A stretch of DNA of 64,000 nucleotides from Muribaculaceae bacterium (GCA_017473615.1 JAFUKL010000021.1:1-64000), one strand, 5' to 3'. Shown: positions 42,761 through 55,754, numbered from the stretch's first letter. Made by a program: numbers and translations. Notes: a model not told the origin generated them from the sequence alone.

Positions 42761-42790
42761 TTTGTGAATTAAAAAATATGCGTAACTTTG
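42761..42790 (+). promoter_or_regulatory. Promoter of the tRNA-tuf transcript
   Basis: TTTG at 42761-42764, 18-base spacer, TAACTTTG at 42783-42790. The first tRNA starts 33 bases later. Confidence 0.8.
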
Positions 42791-42823
42791 CACCCGCTAA
42801 GAAATCCGAAAGGGTGACAAAAT

Positions 42824-42897
42824 GCCTCTTTAGCTCAGTTGGCCAGAGCACGTGATTTGTAATCTCGGGGTCGTTGGTTCGAATCCGACAAGAGGCT
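42824..42897 (+). tRNA. tRNA-Thr (TGT)
   Basis: Acceptor GCCTCTT with AAGAGGC, discriminator T; anticodon loop TTTGTAA. First of a Thr-Tyr-Gly-Thr cluster. Confidence 0.93.
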
Positions 42898-42905
42898 CAA
42901 AAGTA

Positions 42906-42988
42906 GGGTAGGTAGGTAAGTGGTTAAAACGGGCAGACTGTAAATCTGTTGGCTGACGCCTTCGGCGGTTCGAATCCGTCCCTGCCCA
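42906..42988 (+). tRNA. tRNA-Tyr (GTA)
   Basis: 83 bases with a long variable arm; acceptor GGGTAGG with CCTGCCC, discriminator A; anticodon loop CTGTAAA. Confidence 0.94.
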
Positions 42989-42997
42989 CTTGATTTT

Positions 42998-43070
42998 GCG
43001 GAAGTAGCTCAGTTGATAGAGCATCAGCCTTCCAAGCTGAGGGTCGCGAGTTTGAGCCTCGTCTTCCGCT
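42998..43070 (+). tRNA. tRNA-Gly (TCC)
   Basis: Acceptor GCGGAAG with CTTCCGC, discriminator T; anticodon loop CTTCCAA. Confidence 0.94.
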
Positions 43071-43081
43071 CGAAATTTTTT

Positions 43082-43153
<72 letters not shown>

Positions 43154-43254
43154 CAATGAAAAAAATGATAACAGGGGCGGCGATGTCGGTCTTGTTGATG
43201 TTATGAAACGAAACAGAGAAAAGTTAATCATTTAATCAAAAAAATAACAAAGTT

Positions 43255-44439
43255 ATGGCAAAAGAGAAATTCGAAAGATCAAAACCGCACGTAAACATCG
43301 GTACAATTGGTCACGTTGACCACGGTAAGACTACTTTGACTGCTGCTATCACTACAGTATTGGCAAAGGCAGGTCTTTCTGAGTTGCGTTCATTCGATTC
43401 TATCGATAACGCTCCGGAAGAAAAGGAACGTGGTATCACTATTAATACTTCTCACGTAGAGTATCAGACTGCAAATCGTCACTATGCACACGTTGACTGT
43501 CCGGGTCACGCCGACTATGTAAAGAACATGGTTACCGGTGCTGCTCAGATGGACGGTGCTATCATCGTTTGTGCTGCAACTGACGGTCCGATGCCTCAAA
43601 CTCGCGAACACATCCTTCTTGCACGTCAGGTGAACGTACCTCGTTTGGTTGTATTCTTGAACAAGTGCGATATGGTTGATGACGAAGAAATGTTCGAACT
43701 TGTTGAAATGGAAATGCGTGACCTTCTTTCTCAATATGAGTATGATGGTGACAATACTCCTATCATCCGCGGTTCTGCTCTTGGCGCATTGAACGGTGAA
43801 GCACAATGGGAACAAAAAGTTATGGAGCTTATGGCTGCTGTTGACGAATGGATTCCACTTCCTCCGCGTGATATCGATAAACCATTCTTGATGCCGGTTG
43901 AAGACGTGTTCTCTATCACAGGTCGTGGTACTGTAGCAACAGGTCGTATCGAAACAGGTATCGTTAAGGTAGGTGACGAAGTTCAAATCATGGGTCTTGG
44001 TGCTGACTTGAAGTCTGTTGTAACAGGTGTTGAAATGTTCCGCAAACTTCTTGATCAAGGTGAAGCTGGTGATAACGTAGGTCTTCTACTTCGCGGTATC
44101 GATAAGAATGAAATTAAGCGTGGTATGGTGCTTTGTCACCCTGGAGTTGTTAAACCTCACTCTGAATTCAAGGCTTCAGTTTATGTATTGAAGAAAGAAG
44201 AAGGTGGTCGTCACACTCCGTTTAAGAACCACTATCGTCCTCAATTCTACGTTCGTACTCTTGACGTAACCGGTGAAATTACTCTTCCGGAAGGCGTAGA
44301 AATGGTAATGCCGGGTGACCACGTAGAAATTACTGTTAAGTTGATTACTCCTGTAGCATGTGATAGAGGTCTTCGTTTCGCTATCCGTGAAGGTGGTCGT
44401 ACAGTAGGTTCAGGTCAAATTACTGACATCCTTGACTAA
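43255..44439 (+). CDS. tuf: Elongation factor Tu
   Basis: A 394-residue GTPase that delivers aminoacyl-tRNA to the ribosome. G motifs: GHVDHGKTT, the switch [24 protein letters not shown] and SAL. Domains 2 and 3 are complete to [10 protein letters not shown]. The gene sits in the conserved arrangement tRNA Thr-Tyr-Gly-Thr, tuf, tRNA-Trp, secE. Codon use is strongly biased, as expected for a top-expressed gene. Confidence 0.99.
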   Translation: MAKEKFERSKPHVNIGTIGHVDHGKTTLTAAITTVLAKAGLSELRSFDSIDNAPEEKERGITINTSHVEYQTANRHYAHVDCPGHADYVKNMVTGAAQMDGAIIVCAATDGPMPQTREHILLARQVNVPRLVVFLNKCDMVDDEEMFELVEMEMRDLLSQYEYDGDNTPIIRGSALGALNGEAQWEQKVMELMAAVDEWIPLPPRDIDKPFLMPVEDVFSITGRGTVATGRIETGIVKVGDEVQIMGLGADLKSVVTGVEMFRKLLDQGEAGDNVGLLLRGIDKNEIKRGMVLCHPGVVKPHSEFKASVYVLKKEEGGRHTPFKNHYRPQFYVRTLDVTGEITLPEGVEMVMPGDHVEITVKLITPVACDRGLRFAIREGGRTVGSGQITDILD

Positions 44440-44463
44440 TCAAAAAACGATTAATATAATAAG

Positions 44464-44483
44464 CCGGTCACTACGGTGACCGG
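44464..44483 (+). promoter_or_regulatory. Hairpin with TACG tetraloop between tuf and tRNA-Trp
   Basis: 8-bp stem CCGGTCAC/GTGACCGG closed by C(TACG)G, the stable UNCG tetraloop form in RNA. There is no U run after it, so it is more likely an mRNA 3'-end protector or processing signal than a terminator. Confidence 0.65.
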
Positions 44484-44489
44484 TAGCTT

Positions 44490-44562
44490 ACGGGAATAGC
44501 TCAGTCGGTAGAGCACTGGTCTCCAAAACCAGGTGTCGGGAGTTCGAGCCTCTCTTCCCGTG
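44490..44562 (+). tRNA. tRNA-Trp (CCA)
   Basis: Acceptor ACGGGAA with TTCCCGT, discriminator G; anticodon loop CTCCAAA. It lies between tuf and secE. Confidence 0.94.
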
Positions 44563-44579
44563 CTAAAGTTTTTAAAGTA

Positions 44580-44780
44580 ATGAAGAAATTAAAAATATTT
44601 ACGGATATCGAGGAATCTTATAACGAACTTGTATATAAGGTTTCTTGGCCAACCAAGAGCCAACTGGTCGAGAGCAGTGTCGTGGTTATGGTAGCTTCCA
44701 TCATAATCGCAATAGTGATATTTGCTATGGACTGGATAATAGACGCGATAATGCACTTAATCTACGGTTTGGGTTTCTAA
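44580..44780 (+). CDS. secE: Preprotein translocase subunit SecE
   Basis: A 66-residue single-span subunit of the SecYEG channel. The amphipathic start includes the SecE signature VYKVSWPTKSQLVESS, followed by one membrane helix VVVMVASIIIAIVIFAMDWI. It starts 17 bases after tRNA-Trp and precedes nusG, the usual order. Confidence 0.95.
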   Translation: MKKLKIFTDIEESYNELVYKVSWPTKSQLVESSVVVMVASIIIAIVIFAMDWIIDAIMHLIYGLGF

Positions 44781-44822
44781 TCGTCGGTCAAGTAAGTTAT
44801 GAATATTCAAAGTGGTAAATCA

Positions 44823-45374
44823 ATGGCTGGAGAAAAGAAAAGATGGTACGTATTGCGTGCTATATCGGGAAAAGAGGCTAAAGTGAAGGAAATTCTGGAT
44901 GCGTCCATGAAGAATACCGATCTTGGCAAATATCTTTTTCAAGTATTGATACCTACTGAGAAAGTCTATACTACACGTAATGGGAAAAAGGTTCTGAAAG
45001 AAAGGAATCTTTATTCCGGTTATGTGTTTGTCGAGGCTGAACTCACCGGAGAGGTTGTGAATACATTGGTGAATACAACTAACGTGATTGACTTCATTCG
45101 CGGAAGGGATAAGGAACGTCGTCCGGAACCGATACGTGAGAGTGAAGTTGCTCGTATGCTTGGAGCTGCCGATGAACAGCAGGAAACTGATGATGCAGTC
45201 GCTAATGACTTCATTGTGGGTGAAACTGTGAAAGTGAATTACGGTCCGTTCAATGGTTTTACCGGTGAAATTGAGGAGGTAAATCGCGAAAAACGCAAAC
45301 TGAAGGTGATGGTGAAGGTATTCGGCAGAAAGACGCCTCTTGAATTGGATAATTCGCAAGTAGAAAGGGAATAA
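44823..45374 (+). CDS. nusG: Transcription termination/antitermination protein NusG
   Basis: A 183-residue factor binding RNA polymerase and Rho or ribosomal S10. The NGN domain starts KKRWYVLRAISGKEAKVKEI and contains LIPTEKVYT and RNLYSGYVFVEA; the C-terminal KOW domain is FIVGETVKVNYGPFNGFTGE. I prefer the ATG before MAGEKKRW, matching family N-termini; an in-frame ATG at 44799 would add eight residues. Confidence 0.95.
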   Translation: MAGEKKRWYVLRAISGKEAKVKEILDASMKNTDLGKYLFQVLIPTEKVYTTRNGKKVLKERNLYSGYVFVEAELTGEVVNTLVNTTNVIDFIRGRDKERRPEPIRESEVARMLGAADEQQETDDAVANDFIVGETVKVNYGPFNGFTGEIEEVNREKRKLKVMVKVFGRKTPLELDNSQVERE

Positions 45375-45434
45375 CAAGCAATTTTGTTACGGTGCAAGTT
45401 AAACCCGCCTAACTAAACAAAAAAAAGAAGAAAA

Positions 45435-45878
45435 ATGGCTAAAGAAATTGCTGGACAGATCAAATTGCAGATTAAAGGTGGAGCGGCAAACCCTTCACCG
45501 CCAGTAGGACCTGCTTTGGGTTCTAAGGGTATTAACATCATGGAGTTTTGCAAGCAATTCAATGCCCGTACTCAAGACAAAGCAGGCAAAGTACTTCCGG
45601 TAGTAATTACTTATTATACCGACAAGAGCTTTGATTTCATCGTTAAGACGCCTCCTGTAGCTGTACAGCTTTTGGAAGTTGCTAAAGTGAAATCCGGTTC
45701 TGCTCAGCCTAATCGTAAGAAAGTGGCTGAAATTACTTGGGAACAGGTGAAGACAATTGCAGAGGATAAAATGCCTGATTTGAACTGTTTTACTTTAGAC
45801 TCAGCTATGAAGATGGTTGCAGGAACAGCTAGAAGTATGGGTATCACTGTTAAGGGTGCTTTCCCGGAAAACAATTAA
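45435..45878 (+). CDS. rplK: 50S ribosomal protein L11
   Basis: A 147-residue protein of the GTPase-associated centre. Signature regions: [30 protein letters not shown], and C-terminal [19 protein letters not shown]. First of the rplKAJL group. Confidence 0.98.
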   Translation: MAKEIAGQIKLQIKGGAANPSPPVGPALGSKGINIMEFCKQFNARTQDKAGKVLPVVITYYTDKSFDFIVKTPPVAVQLLEVAKVKSGSAQPNRKKVAEITWEQVKTIAEDKMPDLNCFTLDSAMKMVAGTARSMGITVKGAFPENN

Positions 45879-45891
45879 AACTTAAATTGAC

Positions 45892-46587
45892 ATGGGTAAA
45901 CTGACAAAGAATCAAAAGTTAATTAAGGAGAAGATTGAACCAGGAAAAGTGTACACTCTTAAGGAAGCAGCAGCGATGGTTAAGGAAATAACTTTCACCA
46001 AGTTTGATGCTTCGGTAGATATAGATGTACGTCTGGGTGTCGATCCTCGTAAAGCAAATCAGATGGTTCGCGGCGTGGTTTCATTACCACACGGAACAGG
46101 TAAGCAGGTACGTGTATTGTGCTTGTGTACCCCGGATGCTGAGGCTGCTGCTAAGGAAGCAGGCGCTGACTATGTAGGTCTTGATGAATACATTGAGAAA
46201 ATCAAAGGTGGATGGACCGACATTGATGTGATTATTACACAACCTGCTATCATGGGTAAGATTGGTGCTTTGGGTAGAGTGCTTGGTCCTCGCGGATTGA
46301 TGCCTAACCCTAAGAGCGGTACTGTTACTCCTGATGTAGCTAAGGCAGTGAAGGAAGTGAAACAAGGTAAGATTGACTTTAAAGTAGACAAGAACGGTAT
46401 CGTACACGCATCAATCGGTAAAGTATCATTTGATGCTGATAAAATCAAAGACAATGCTAAGGAATTCATCAGCACTTTGATTAAACTTAAACCGGCTACT
46501 GCTAAGGGAACTTATCTAAAGAGTATTTATCTTTCAAGTACAATGAGTTCAGGTCTAAAGATTGATACTAAATCAGTCGAAGAGTAA
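45892..46587 (+). CDS. rplA: 50S ribosomal protein L1
   Basis: A 231-residue L1-stalk protein. Key stretches: [20 protein letters not shown], the signature region [19 protein letters not shown], and [17 protein letters not shown] at the end. L1 often represses its own operon by binding the leader; the target site was not identified here. Confidence 0.98.
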   Translation: MGKLTKNQKLIKEKIEPGKVYTLKEAAAMVKEITFTKFDASVDIDVRLGVDPRKANQMVRGVVSLPHGTGKQVRVLCLCTPDAEAAAKEAGADYVGLDEYIEKIKGGWTDIDVIITQPAIMGKIGALGRVLGPRGLMPNPKSGTVTPDVAKAVKEVKQGKIDFKVDKNGIVHASIGKVSFDADKIKDNAKEFISTLIKLKPATAKGTYLKSIYLSSTMSSGLKIDTKSVEE

Positions 46588-46608
46588 CCCCTTAAAGATT
46601 TAGAAGAA

Positions 46609-47130
46609 ATGAGAAAGGAAGATAAATATACAGTTGTAGAGAATATCTCTAATATCCTAAAGGATTACAGTTGCGTATATTTGGCTGAAACTGCGGGACT
46701 TAACGCAGAAAAGACCACTGAGTTGCGCCGTGCTTGTGCAAAGGCTGAAGTGAAACTTGTTGTGGTTAAGAATACATTGCTTAAAAAGGCAATGGAGCAG
46801 TCAGATGTAGATTACTCAGGTCTATATCCTGCAATGAAGGGTTCGACCTCATTGTTGCTAAGCAACACAGGTAATGCTCCTGCTAAATTGCTTAAAAGCT
46901 TTATCAAGAAGGATGATAAGCTTCCTGTATTGAAAGCTGCTTACGTTGAGGAAACAGTTTATATGGGTGCTGAACAACTTGATTTCTTGGCAAGCTTGAA
47001 GAGCAAGAACGAACTTATTGCAGATGTTGTGGCATTGTTGCAATCGCCTGCTAAGAACGTTATCTCAGCATTGCAGTCAGGTGGCAATAAGTTGCATGGC
47101 ATACTTGAAACATTATCAAATAAAGAATAA
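46609..47130 (+). CDS. rplJ: 50S ribosomal protein L10
   Basis: A 173-residue stalk base protein. Start [20 protein letters not shown], then [15 protein letters not shown] and a C-terminal helix that binds L7/L12 ([20 protein letters not shown]). Lies 26 bases before rplL. Confidence 0.97.
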   Translation: MRKEDKYTVVENISNILKDYSCVYLAETAGLNAEKTTELRRACAKAEVKLVVVKNTLLKKAMEQSDVDYSGLYPAMKGSTSLLLSNTGNAPAKLLKSFIKKDDKLPVLKAAYVEETVYMGAEQLDFLASLKSKNELIADVVALLQSPAKNVISALQSGGNKLHGILETLSNKE

Positions 47131-47156
47131 AAACAAACAAATTAAATTATACAAAA

Positions 47157-47531
47157 ATGGCAGATTTGAAAGCTTTTGCAGAACAATTAGTTAACCTTTC
47201 AGTAAAGGAAGTAAACGAACTTGCTCAAATTTTGAAAGAAGAATATGGTATCGAACCGGCTGCTGCAGCTGGTGCTGTTGCTGCTGCTCCTGGAGCTGCA
47301 GCTGCTGCTGAAGAAGAAAAGAGCTCATTTGACGTAGTTCTTAAATCAGCAGGCGCAGGCAAGTTGGCTGTTGTTAAATTGGTTAAGGAACTTACAGGTC
47401 TTGGCTTGAAGGAAGCTAAAGAACTTGTAGACGGTACTCCAAGTGTTGTTAAGGAAGGTCTTGCTAAGGCTGACGCTGAAGGTCTTAAGAAACAACTCGA
47501 AGAAGCTGGCGCAGAAGTTGAACTTAAATAA
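47157..47531 (+). CDS. rplL: 50S ribosomal protein L7/L12
   Basis: A 124-residue stalk protein. N-terminal dimer helix, Ala-rich hinge ([19 protein letters not shown]) and C-terminal factor-binding domain with [20 protein letters not shown]. An attenuator-like hairpin follows. Confidence 0.98.
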   Translation: MADLKAFAEQLVNLSVKEVNELAQILKEEYGIEPAAAAGAVAAAPGAAAAAEEEKSSFDVVLKSAGAGKLAVVKLVKELTGLGLKEAKELVDGTPSVVKEGLAKADAEGLKKQLEEAGAEVELK

Positions 47532-47554
47532 TATTGCCTGAATTTCAGGTAATT

Positions 47555-47597
47555 AGGTTAAGAATCCCTTAAACAGTCGATTCTTAACCTTTTTGTG
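47555..47597 (+). terminator. Intrinsic terminator/attenuator between rplL and rpoB
   Basis: 12-bp perfect stem, 47555-47566 with 47579-47590, followed by TTTTGTGTT. As rpoB has no clear promoter before 47636, it probably terminates only part of the transcripts. Confidence 0.75.
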
Positions 47598-47635
47598 TTA
47601 TTATTTTAATTTGAGTTCACTTAATATATTTTTCA

Positions 47636-50600
47636 ATGTCAGTTACAATTAAACAACCACGCGTAAATTTTGCGTCTGTCAAGAATCCGCTACCATTTCC
47701 GGACTTTCTTGACGTGCAATTGAAGTCATTCAGGGACTTCTTGCAATTAGATACACCAACTGAAAAAAGGAAAAACGAGGGACTCTATAAGGTTTTTGCC
47801 GAGAATTTCCCTATCGCGGATACACGCAATAACTTTGTATTGGAATTCCTTGATTATTATATCGATCCTCCAAGATATACGATAGAGGAGTGTTTGGAAC
47901 GTGCATTAACGTATAGTGTGCCTTTGAAGGCAAAGTTGAAACTATATTGCACTGATCCCGATCATGAAGATTTCGCTACAGTAGTTCAGGATGTATATCT
48001 TGGACCGATTCCGTATATGACCGATAAAGGTACGTTCATCATCAATGGTGCTGAGCGTGTAGTAGTGTCACAATTGCACCGTTCACCGGGTGTGTTCTTC
48101 GGGCAGAGTACGCATGCCAACGGTACAAAGTTGTATTCGGCTCGTATCATCCCGTTCCGCGGTTCGTGGATTGAGTTTGCTACCGATATCAACAATGTGA
48201 TGTACGCCTATATCGACCGTAAGAAGAAATTGCCTGTAACTACATTGTTACGTGCGATAGGTCTTGAAAGCGATAAGGATATTATCGAGATTTTCGGACT
48301 TGCTGAAGAACTCAAAGTTAATAAGACAAATCTGAAAAAAGCAGTGGGACGCCGTCTTGCTGCCCGTGTACTGAAAACTTGGATTGAAGACTTTGCCGAT
48401 GAAGATACCGGAGAAGTGGTGTCTATCGAGCGAAATGCTGTTATTCTCGACCGTGAAACAGTGATTGAAGAAGAAAATCTTCAAGAAATCCTTGACTCGG
48501 GAGTACAGACTATTCTTGTACATAAGGAAGACGCTAATGTAAATGACTATTCAATCATTTTCAATACACTTCAAAAAGATACAACCAACTCGGAACGTGA
48601 GGCTATCCAATATATCTACCGTCAGTTGCGTAATGCAGAGGCTCCGGATGATGCAAGTGCTCGTGAAGTGATTCAGAACCTGTTCTTCTCTGAAAAACGA
48701 TATGACTTGGGAGAAGTGGGACGTTTCCGTATAAATAAAAAATTAGGCTTAACCACATCGATGGATGTGAAGGTGCTTACCAAGGAAGATATTATCGAGA
48801 TTATCAAGTATCTGATAGGTCTTGTAAACTCTAAAACCGATGTGGATGATATCGACCACTTGAGTAACCGCCGCGTTCGTACTGTGGGTGAGCAACTTTA
48901 TAATCAGTTCGGTGTGGGACTTGCACGCATGGCTCGTACTATCAGAGAGCGCATGAATGTGCGTGACAACGAAGTCTTCACTCCGATAGATTTGATTAAC
49001 GCTAAGACTATTTCGTCGGTTATCAATACTTTCTTCGGAACCAATGCGTTGTCACAATTCATGGATCAGACCAACCCGCTTGCCGAAATCACTCACAAGC
49101 GTCGTATGTCGGCGTTAGGTCCCGGCGGTCTGTCTCGTGAACGTGCAGGTTTCGAGGTACGTGACGTTCACTATACACACTATGGACGTCTATGTCCGAT
49201 TGAGACACCGGAAGGTCCTAACATCGGTCTTATATCTTCACTCTGCGTATATGCCAAGATTAATGATTTGGGATTTATCGAGACACCGTACCGTACTGTA
49301 GAGAACGGTAAGGTGAATTTGGATAATAGCGAAGTAGTTTACTTGACGGCAGAAGCAGAGGAAGGTCAGATAATAGCTCAGGGAAATGCTCCGCTTAACG
49401 ATGATGGAACATTTATCCGTAATAAGGTTAAGGCTCGTTATGATGCCGATTTCCCTGTGGTGGCTCCGGGAGAGGTACAGTTGATGGACGTTTCACCGAT
49501 GCAGATTTCTTCTATAGCCGCTGCAATGATTCCTTTCTTGGAACATGATGACGCCAACCGTGCATTGATGGGATCAAACATGATGCGCCAGGCAGTTCCG
49601 TTGCTACGCAGTGAAGCTCCTATTGTAGGTACAGGTATCGAAGCACAGTTGGCATACGATTCGCGTACTCAGATTCAAGCTGAAGGTGCCGGTGTAATCG
49701 AATATGTGGATGCGAGCGTAATCAGAATACGTTATGACAGAACGGAAGATGAGGAATTTGTAAGTTTCGATTCTCCTGTTAAAGAATATAAGTTGCCTAA
49801 GTTCCGTAAGACTAACCAAAGCACTACTATCGACTTGCGCCCTATATGCGACAAGGGTCAGCGTGTGGAGAAGGGCGATATACTCACCGAAGGTTATTCT
49901 ACAGAAAACGGTGAATTGGCAATCGGACGCAATTTGAAAGTTGCGTATATACCTTGGAAGGGATATAACTACGAAGATGCTATCGTGCTTAACGAACGTG
50001 TTGTGCGCGAAGATATATTGACTTCTGTCCATGTGGATGAGTATACGCTTGAAGTGCGTGAGACTAAACGCGGTATGGAAGAATTGACTTCAGATATTCC
50101 TAATGTAAGCGAAGACGCTACAAAAGACCTTGACGAACGCGGTATTATTCGTGTAGGTGCTCATGTAGTGCCGGGTGATATTCTTATCGGTAAGATTACT
50201 CCTAAGGGAGAAAGCGATCCTACTCCGGAAGAAAAACTTTTGCGTGCAATCTTCGGTGATAAAGCGGGCGATGTGAAAGATGCGTCATTGAAAGCATCAC
50301 CTTCATTGAAGGGTGTGATTATCGATACACATTTGTTTGCGCGTGCCGTGAAGAAAAAGAAAGGCAAGGCTGCTAATGCACAATTGCCTATGCTTGATGA
50401 AGAATATGATGAAAAGAAGTCGGAATTAAAGGCTATTCTTATTAAGAAACTTCTTGTACTTACTAAAGGCAAGCAATCGCTTGGTGTAAAGGACTTCATG
50501 GGAACAGAAATTGTACCTAAGGCTGCAAACTTCACAGAGGCTCTGTTGAAAGAAATCGACTATGAAGTGGTAAACTTGAGCAAATGGACTTCTGATGCAC

Positions 50601-51445
50601 ATGCCAATGACATGATTGCAGCTACTGTAGGCAATTATTTGCGTAAGTACAAAGAAATTGATGCGGAATTACGTCGTAAGAAATTTGATATTTCAATAGG
50701 TGACGAACTTCCATCAGGAATCATGCAGATGGCAAAGGTTTACGTTGCTAAAAAACGTAAAATCGGTGTCGGTGATAAGATGGCGGGACGCCACGGTAAC
50801 AAGGGTATTGTTTCACGTGTGGTACGTCAGGAGGATATGCCGTTCTTGGAAGATGGAACACCTGTAGACTTGGTATTGAACCCGCTTGGTGTGCCTTCTC
50901 GTATGAACCTTGGACAGATTTTTGAGGCAGTACTTGGATGGGCCGGTCGTGAGTTGGGTGTTAAGTTTGCAACACCGATTTTCGACGGTTGTAACCTTGA
51001 TGACTTGAACGAGTGGACCGACAAGGCAGGATTGCCGCGTTATGGAAAAACCTATTTGTATGATGGCGGTACCGGAGAACGTTTCCACCAGCCTGCAACC
51101 GTAGGTGTAACATACTTCTTGAAGTTGGGACACATGGTTGAAGATAAGATGCATGCGCGCAGTATCGGTCCGTACTCATTGATTACTCAGCAGCCGTTGG
51201 GCGGTAAGGCTCAATTCGGAGGTCAGCGTTTCGGAGAAATGGAAGTTTGGGCGCTTGAAGCATTCGGCGCATCTCATATTCTTCAAGAAATCCTGACAGT
51301 CAAGAGTGATGACGTGGTAGGACGCAGCAAGGCATACGAGGCTATTGTGAAGGGCGATGCAATGCCTAACCCGGGCATTCCGGAATCCTTGAACGTGCTA
51401 TTGCATGAATTACGCGGTTTGGGACTAAGCATCAAGTTAGAATAA
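47636..51445 (+). CDS. rpoB: RNA polymerase beta subunit
   Basis: A 1269-residue core polymerase subunit. The rifampicin pocket is intact ([20 protein letters not shown], then [20 protein letters not shown]) with no visible resistance change. Downstream are [19 protein letters not shown] sequence (here [15 protein letters not shown]) and the C-terminal [20 protein letters not shown]. Translation starts at ATG 47636, 46 bases after the attenuator stem. Confidence 0.99.
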   Translation: MSVTIKQPRVNFASVKNPLPFPDFLDVQLKSFRDFLQLDTPTEKRKNEGLYKVFAENFPIADTRNNFVLEFLDYYIDPPRYTIEECLERALTYSVPLKAKLKLYCTDPDHEDFATVVQDVYLGPIPYMTDKGTFIINGAERVVVSQLHRSPGVFFGQSTHANGTKLYSARIIPFRGSWIEFATDINNVMYAYIDRKKKLPVTTLLRAIGLESDKDIIEIFGLAEELKVNKTNLKKAVGRRLAARVLKTWIEDFADEDTGEVVSIERNAVILDRETVIEEENLQEILDSGVQTILVHKEDANVNDYSIIFNTLQKDTTNSEREAIQYIYRQLRNAEAPDDASAREVIQNLFFSEKRYDLGEVGRFRINKKLGLTTSMDVKVLTKEDIIEIIKYLIGLVNSKTDVDDIDHLSNRRVRTVGEQLYNQFGVGLARMARTIRERMNVRDNEVFTPIDLINAKTISSVINTFFGTNALSQFMDQTNPLAEITHKRRMSALGPGGLSRERAGFEVRDVHYTHYGRLCPIETPEGPNIGLISSLCVYAKINDLGFIETPYRTVENGKVNLDNSEVVYLTAEAEEGQIIAQGNAPLNDDGTFIRNKVKARYDADFPVVAPGEVQLMDVSPMQISSIAAAMIPFLEHDDANRALMGSNMMRQAVPLLRSEAPIVGTGIEAQLAYDSRTQIQAEGAGVIEYVDASVIRIRYDRTEDEEFVSFDSPVKEYKLPKFRKTNQSTTIDLRPICDKGQRVEKGDILTEGYSTENGELAIGRNLKVAYIPWKGYNYEDAIVLNERVVREDILTSVHVDEYTLEVRETKRGMEELTSDIPNVSEDATKDLDERGIIRVGAHVVPGDILIGKITPKGESDPTPEEKLLRAIFGDKAGDVKDASLKASPSLKGVIIDTHLFARAVKKKKGKAANAQLPMLDEEYDEKKSELKAILIKKLLVLTKGKQSLGVKDFMGTEIVPKAANFTEALLKEIDYEVVNLSKWTSDAHANDMIAATVGNYLRKYKEIDAELRRKKFDISIGDELPSGIMQMAKVYVAKKRKIGVGDKMAGRHGNKGIVSRVVRQEDMPFLEDGTPVDLVLNPLGVPSRMNLGQIFEAVLGWAGRELGVKFATPIFDGCNLDDLNEWTDKAGLPRYGKTYLYDGGTGERFHQPATVGVTYFLKLGHMVEDKMHARSIGPYSLITQQPLGGKAQFGGQRFGEMEVWALEAFGASHILQEILTVKSDDVVGRSKAYEAIVKGDAMPNPGIPESLNVLLHELRGLGLSIKLE

Positions 51446-51464
51446 TAAAGTAAAGAAGATAAAT

Positions 51465-54400
51465 ATGGCTTTTAGAAAAGATAACAAGATAAAGACTAAC
51501 TTTTCGAAGATTTCCATCGGATTGGCATCTCCGGATGAAATTCTGGAACAGTCGAGCGGTGAGGTTTTGAAACCCGAAACCATCAATTACCGCACGTATA
51601 AGCCGGAACGTGACGGATTGTTCTGCGAGCGTATTTTCGGTCCCGTAAAGGACTATGAATGCCATTGCGGAAAGTACAAAAGAATCCGTTACAAAGGTAT
51701 CGTGTGCGACCGTTGCGGTGTAGAAGTTACCGAAAAGAAAGTGCGCCGTGAACGCATGGGACACATTCAGCTTGTGGTTCCTGTGGCGCATATCTGGTAT
51801 TTCCGCTCATTGCCTAATAAAATAGGCTATCTTTTGGGTTTGGCGTCAAAGAAACTTGACGCAGTAATCTACTATGAGCGTTATATCGTTATCAACCCCG
51901 GTGTGGCTGAAGAAGTTCAACCTCTTGATTTGTTGTCGGAAGACGAATATCTTGATATTATAGATAAGCTCCCGAAAGAAAATCAGTTGCTTGAGGATGA
52001 TGATCCTAATAAGTTCGTTGCCAAGATGGGTGCAGAGGCTATCTATGAACTGCTTTTGAAACTTAATCTTGACGAATTGTCATACGAATTGCGTCACAAG
52101 GCAAATACAGAAGGCTCACAACAGCGTAAGACCGAAGCATTGAAGCGTCTTCAAGTAGTGGAGAGTTTCCGTGCATCTAAGAATCGCAATAAGCCTGAAT
52201 GGATGATTTTGAATGCAATACCGGTTATCCCGCCGGAATTGCGTCCGTTGGTGCCGCTTGATGGCGGACGTTTCGCTACAAGTGACTTGAATGACTTGTA
52301 TCGTCGCGTTATCATCCGTAACAATCGTTTGAAACGACTTATCGAGATTAAGGCTCCGGAAGTAATTTTGCGCAATGAAAAGCGTATGCTTCAAGAGGCT
52401 GTTGATTCTCTACTTGATAATTCACGCAAGTCGAGTGCGGTAAAAACCGATGCAAATCGTCCATTGAAATCTCTATCAGACAGTTTGAAGGGTAAGCAAG
52501 GACGTTTCCGTCAGAATTTGCTTGGTAAGCGTGTCGATTATTCAGCTCGTTCGGTTATCGTTGTAGGACCGGAGTTGAAGATGCATGAATGCGGTCTTCC
52601 CAAATATATGGCAGCTGAACTTTACAAGCCGTTCGTTATCCGCAAACTTATAGAACGCGGTATCGTAAAGACTGTAAAGAGTGCGAAAAAAATCGTTGAC
52701 CGTAAAGAACCGGTCGTTTGGGATATTCTTGAATACGTGATGAAGGGTCATCCGGTGTTGTTGAACCGTGCCCCGACACTTCACCGCTTGGGTATTCAGG
52801 CATTCCAGCCAAGAATGATAGAGGGTAAGGCTATCCAGTTGCATCCGCTTGCTTGTACGGCGTTCAATGCCGACTTCGACGGTGACCAGATGGCGGTTCA
52901 CTTGCCTTTAGGTAATGAAGCTATAGCAGAAGCTCAATTGTTGATGCTTGGTTCACACAACATTCTTAACCCTGCAAATGGTGCGCCTATCACAGTGCCA
53001 TCTCAGGACATGGTGCTTGGATTGTATTATATAACCAAGCTCCGCAAGGGTGATAAGGGTGAAGGCTTGAAATTCTATGGACCGGAAGAGGCTGAAATAG
53101 CATATAATGAAGGTAAAGTTACTCTTCATGCGATAGTGTCGGTTGTGGTAGATGACATCGATGAGAACGGAAATCGTGTGAAAGTACTGAAAGAAGAAAC
53201 TTCAGTAGGACGTATATTGTTTAATCAGTACGTACCTAAGGAGATAGGATACGTAAATGAGATTATATCAAAGAAATCTTTAAGAACCATTATCGGTAAG
53301 GTAATCAAGTCTTGCGGTGTACCTCGTTCGGCTCAGTTCCTTGATGACATCAAGAACTTGGGTTATCAAATGGCGTTCAAGGGTGGTTTGTCGTTCAACT
53401 TGGGCGACGTGCTTATCCCGGCAGAAAAGGAAACGCTTGTGAATGAAGGTTATGCCCAAGTGGAAGAAGTAATGAACAACTATAGTATGGGTTTCATTAC
53501 CAATACCGAGCGTTATAACCAGATTATCGATATTTGGACACACGTCAACTCTGACTTGACCGACATTCTGATGAAGCAATTGTCAAGTGACAACCAAGGA
53601 TTCAACTCAGTATATATGATGCTTGACTCGGGAGCGCGTGGTTCTAAAGACCAGATTCGTCAGTTGTCGGGTATGCGTGGTTTGATGGCAAAACCGCAGA
53701 AAGCCGGTGCAGAAGGCGGACAGATTATCGAGAACCCGATTTTGGCGAACTTTAAGGAGGGCTTGAGCGTGCTTGAGTACTTTATTTCAACTCACGGTGC
53801 ACGTAAGGGTCTTGCCGATACAGCGTTGAAGACAGCCGATGCCGGTTACTTGACACGTCGTCTTGTCGATGTTGCTCATGACGTGATTATCACCGAAGAG
53901 GATTGTGGTACTTTGCGTGGTCTCGTTTGTACCGAAGTCAAGAACAACGAAGATGTTGTTGCTTCACTTGGTGAACGTATCGTGGGACGCGTATCGGTAC
54001 ATGATGTTATAGATCCTATTTCCGGTGAAGTTATCGTCAAGAGCGGTGAAGAAATTAGCGATACTGCAGCTAAGCGTATCGAGCAGTCACCTATCGAAAG
54101 CGTTGAAATCCGTTCAGTGCTTACTTGTGAAGCTAAGAAAGGTGTATGCGCTAAATGTTACGGACGTAACCTTGCAACCAATCGTATGGTTCAGAAAGGT
54201 GAGGCTGTCGGCGTAATTGCTGCACAATCAATCGGTGAACCGGGTACTCAGTTGACACTTCGTACATTCCACGTCGGTGGTGTGGCTTCAAATATAGCTG
54301 CAGTTTCTAATATCACATCACGCTATGATGGTATTTTGGAAATAGATGAATTGCGTAGTGTTCAGGCTGAAGATCATGAAGTGGTAGTAGGTCGTATGGC

Positions 54401-55733
54401 TGAAATGCGTATCTTAGAACCTAATACCAAGATGATACTGACAACTGCCAATATCACTTATGGTTCCAAGCTGTATAAGAAGAACGGAGATATAGTCAAG
54501 AAGGGCGATTTGATATGCGAATGGGACCCGTTCAATGCGGTTATCGTTTCCGAAGTTGCCGGTAAGGTTAAGTTCAATAACGTTATAGAAGGTGTTACTT
54601 TCCGTGATGAAGTGGATGAAGCATCCGGTATCAGTGATAAGATTATCATAGAATCTAAGGATAGAACGCGCGTACCTGAAGCTCAATTGCTTGATGCCAA
54701 CGGAGAACTTATCAAGACATATTCTTTACCGGTGGGTGCTCACTTGATGGTAGAAGAGGGTGTGGAATTGAAACCGGGTGAAGTGTTTGTGAAGATACCT
54801 CGTGCCGTAGGTGGAGCAGGTGATATCACTGGTGGTCTGCCTCGAGTAACCGAGTTGTTCGAGGCTCGTAACCCGTCTAATCCGGCTATCGTAAGTGAAA
54901 TCGATGGTGAAGTGTCATTTGGTAAAATCAAGCGCGGTAATCGTGAAATTGCGGTTACATCCAAGCTTGGTGAAGTCAAGAAATATTTGGTACCTCTGGC
55001 TAAGCAAATTCTTGTTCAAGAAAACGACTATGTGCGTGCCGGTACAGCATTGTCCGATGGAGCAATTACTCCGAGCGACATCTTGAATATCAAGGGACCG
55101 ACTGCAGTTCAGGATTATATAGTTAACGAGGTTCAAGACGTATATCGTTTACAAGGTGTGAAGATTAATGATAAGCACTTTGAAGTAATCGTGCGTCAAA
55201 TGATGCGTAAGGTAAATGTACTTGATCCGGGCGATACCCGTTTCCTTGAGCAACAAGTGGTTGACAAGCGTGAGTTTATGGATGAAAATGACCGTATATG
55301 GGGTAAGAAAGTCGTGGTAGATGCCGGAGACTCAACAACTGTTAAACCGGGTCAGATTATCACAGCGCGTAAATTACGTGACGAAAACTCTGCGTTGAAA
55401 CGCCGTGACTTGAAGATTATCGAAGTGCGTGATGCTGTTCCTGCTACATCAGAGCAGATTTTGCAAGGTATCACCCGTGCAGCTCTTCAAACTTCAAGTT
55501 TCATGTCGGCTGCATCATTCCAAGAAACCACTAAGGTTCTTAACGAAGCGGCTATCAACGGTAAGACCGACTATTTGGAAGGAATGAAGGAGAACGTAAT
55601 TTGCGGTCACTTGATACCTGCCGGAACTGGTCTTCGCGAGTACAATTCGCTTGTAGTTGCAAATCTTGATGATATAGAACGTGCAAATATGAAGAAAGAA
55701 GCCGGAGTTCTTGATGAAGAACTGGTAGGATAA
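51465..55733 (+). CDS. rpoC: RNA polymerase beta' subunit
   Basis: A 1422-residue catalytic subunit. Zinc site 1 is [20 protein letters not shown] then CGVEV; the Mg-binding motif is [18 protein letters not shown]; zinc site 2 is [16 protein letters not shown]; the trigger-loop region includes [20 protein letters not shown]. It follows rpoB by 19 bases and ends at a strong terminator. Confidence 0.99.
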   Translation: MAFRKDNKIKTNFSKISIGLASPDEILEQSSGEVLKPETINYRTYKPERDGLFCERIFGPVKDYECHCGKYKRIRYKGIVCDRCGVEVTEKKVRRERMGHIQLVVPVAHIWYFRSLPNKIGYLLGLASKKLDAVIYYERYIVINPGVAEEVQPLDLLSEDEYLDIIDKLPKENQLLEDDDPNKFVAKMGAEAIYELLLKLNLDELSYELRHKANTEGSQQRKTEALKRLQVVESFRASKNRNKPEWMILNAIPVIPPELRPLVPLDGGRFATSDLNDLYRRVIIRNNRLKRLIEIKAPEVILRNEKRMLQEAVDSLLDNSRKSSAVKTDANRPLKSLSDSLKGKQGRFRQNLLGKRVDYSARSVIVVGPELKMHECGLPKYMAAELYKPFVIRKLIERGIVKTVKSAKKIVDRKEPVVWDILEYVMKGHPVLLNRAPTLHRLGIQAFQPRMIEGKAIQLHPLACTAFNADFDGDQMAVHLPLGNEAIAEAQLLMLGSHNILNPANGAPITVPSQDMVLGLYYITKLRKGDKGEGLKFYGPEEAEIAYNEGKVTLHAIVSVVVDDIDENGNRVKVLKEETSVGRILFNQYVPKEIGYVNEIISKKSLRTIIGKVIKSCGVPRSAQFLDDIKNLGYQMAFKGGLSFNLGDVLIPAEKETLVNEGYAQVEEVMNNYSMGFITNTERYNQIIDIWTHVNSDLTDILMKQLSSDNQGFNSVYMMLDSGARGSKDQIRQLSGMRGLMAKPQKAGAEGGQIIENPILANFKEGLSVLEYFISTHGARKGLADTALKTADAGYLTRRLVDVAHDVIITEEDCGTLRGLVCTEVKNNEDVVASLGERIVGRVSVHDVIDPISGEVIVKSGEEISDTAAKRIEQSPIESVEIRSVLTCEAKKGVCAKCYGRNLATNRMVQKGEAVGVIAAQSIGEPGTQLTLRTFHVGGVASNIAAVSNITSRYDGILEIDELRSVQAEDHEVVVGRMAEMRILEPNTKMILTTANITYGSKLYKKNGDIVKKGDLICEWDPFNAVIVSEVAGKVKFNNVIEGVTFRDEVDEASGISDKIIIESKDRTRVPEAQLLDANGELIKTYSLPVGAHLMVEEGVELKPGEVFVKIPRAVGGAGDITGGLPRVTELFEARNPSNPAIVSEIDGEVSFGKIKRGNREIAVTSKLGEVKKYLVPLAKQILVQENDYVRAGTALSDGAITPSDILNIKGPTAVQDYIVNEVQDVYRLQGVKINDKHFEVIVRQMMRKVNVLDPGDTRFLEQQVVDKREFMDENDRIWGKKVVVDAGDSTTVKPGQIITARKLRDENSALKRRDLKIIEVRDAVPATSEQILQGITRAALQTSSFMSAASFQETTKVLNEAAINGKTDYLEGMKENVICGHLIPAGTGLREYNSLVVANLDDIERANMKKEAGVLDEELVG

Positions 55734-55754
55734 TCTTCTTTTGAAATACTCATT

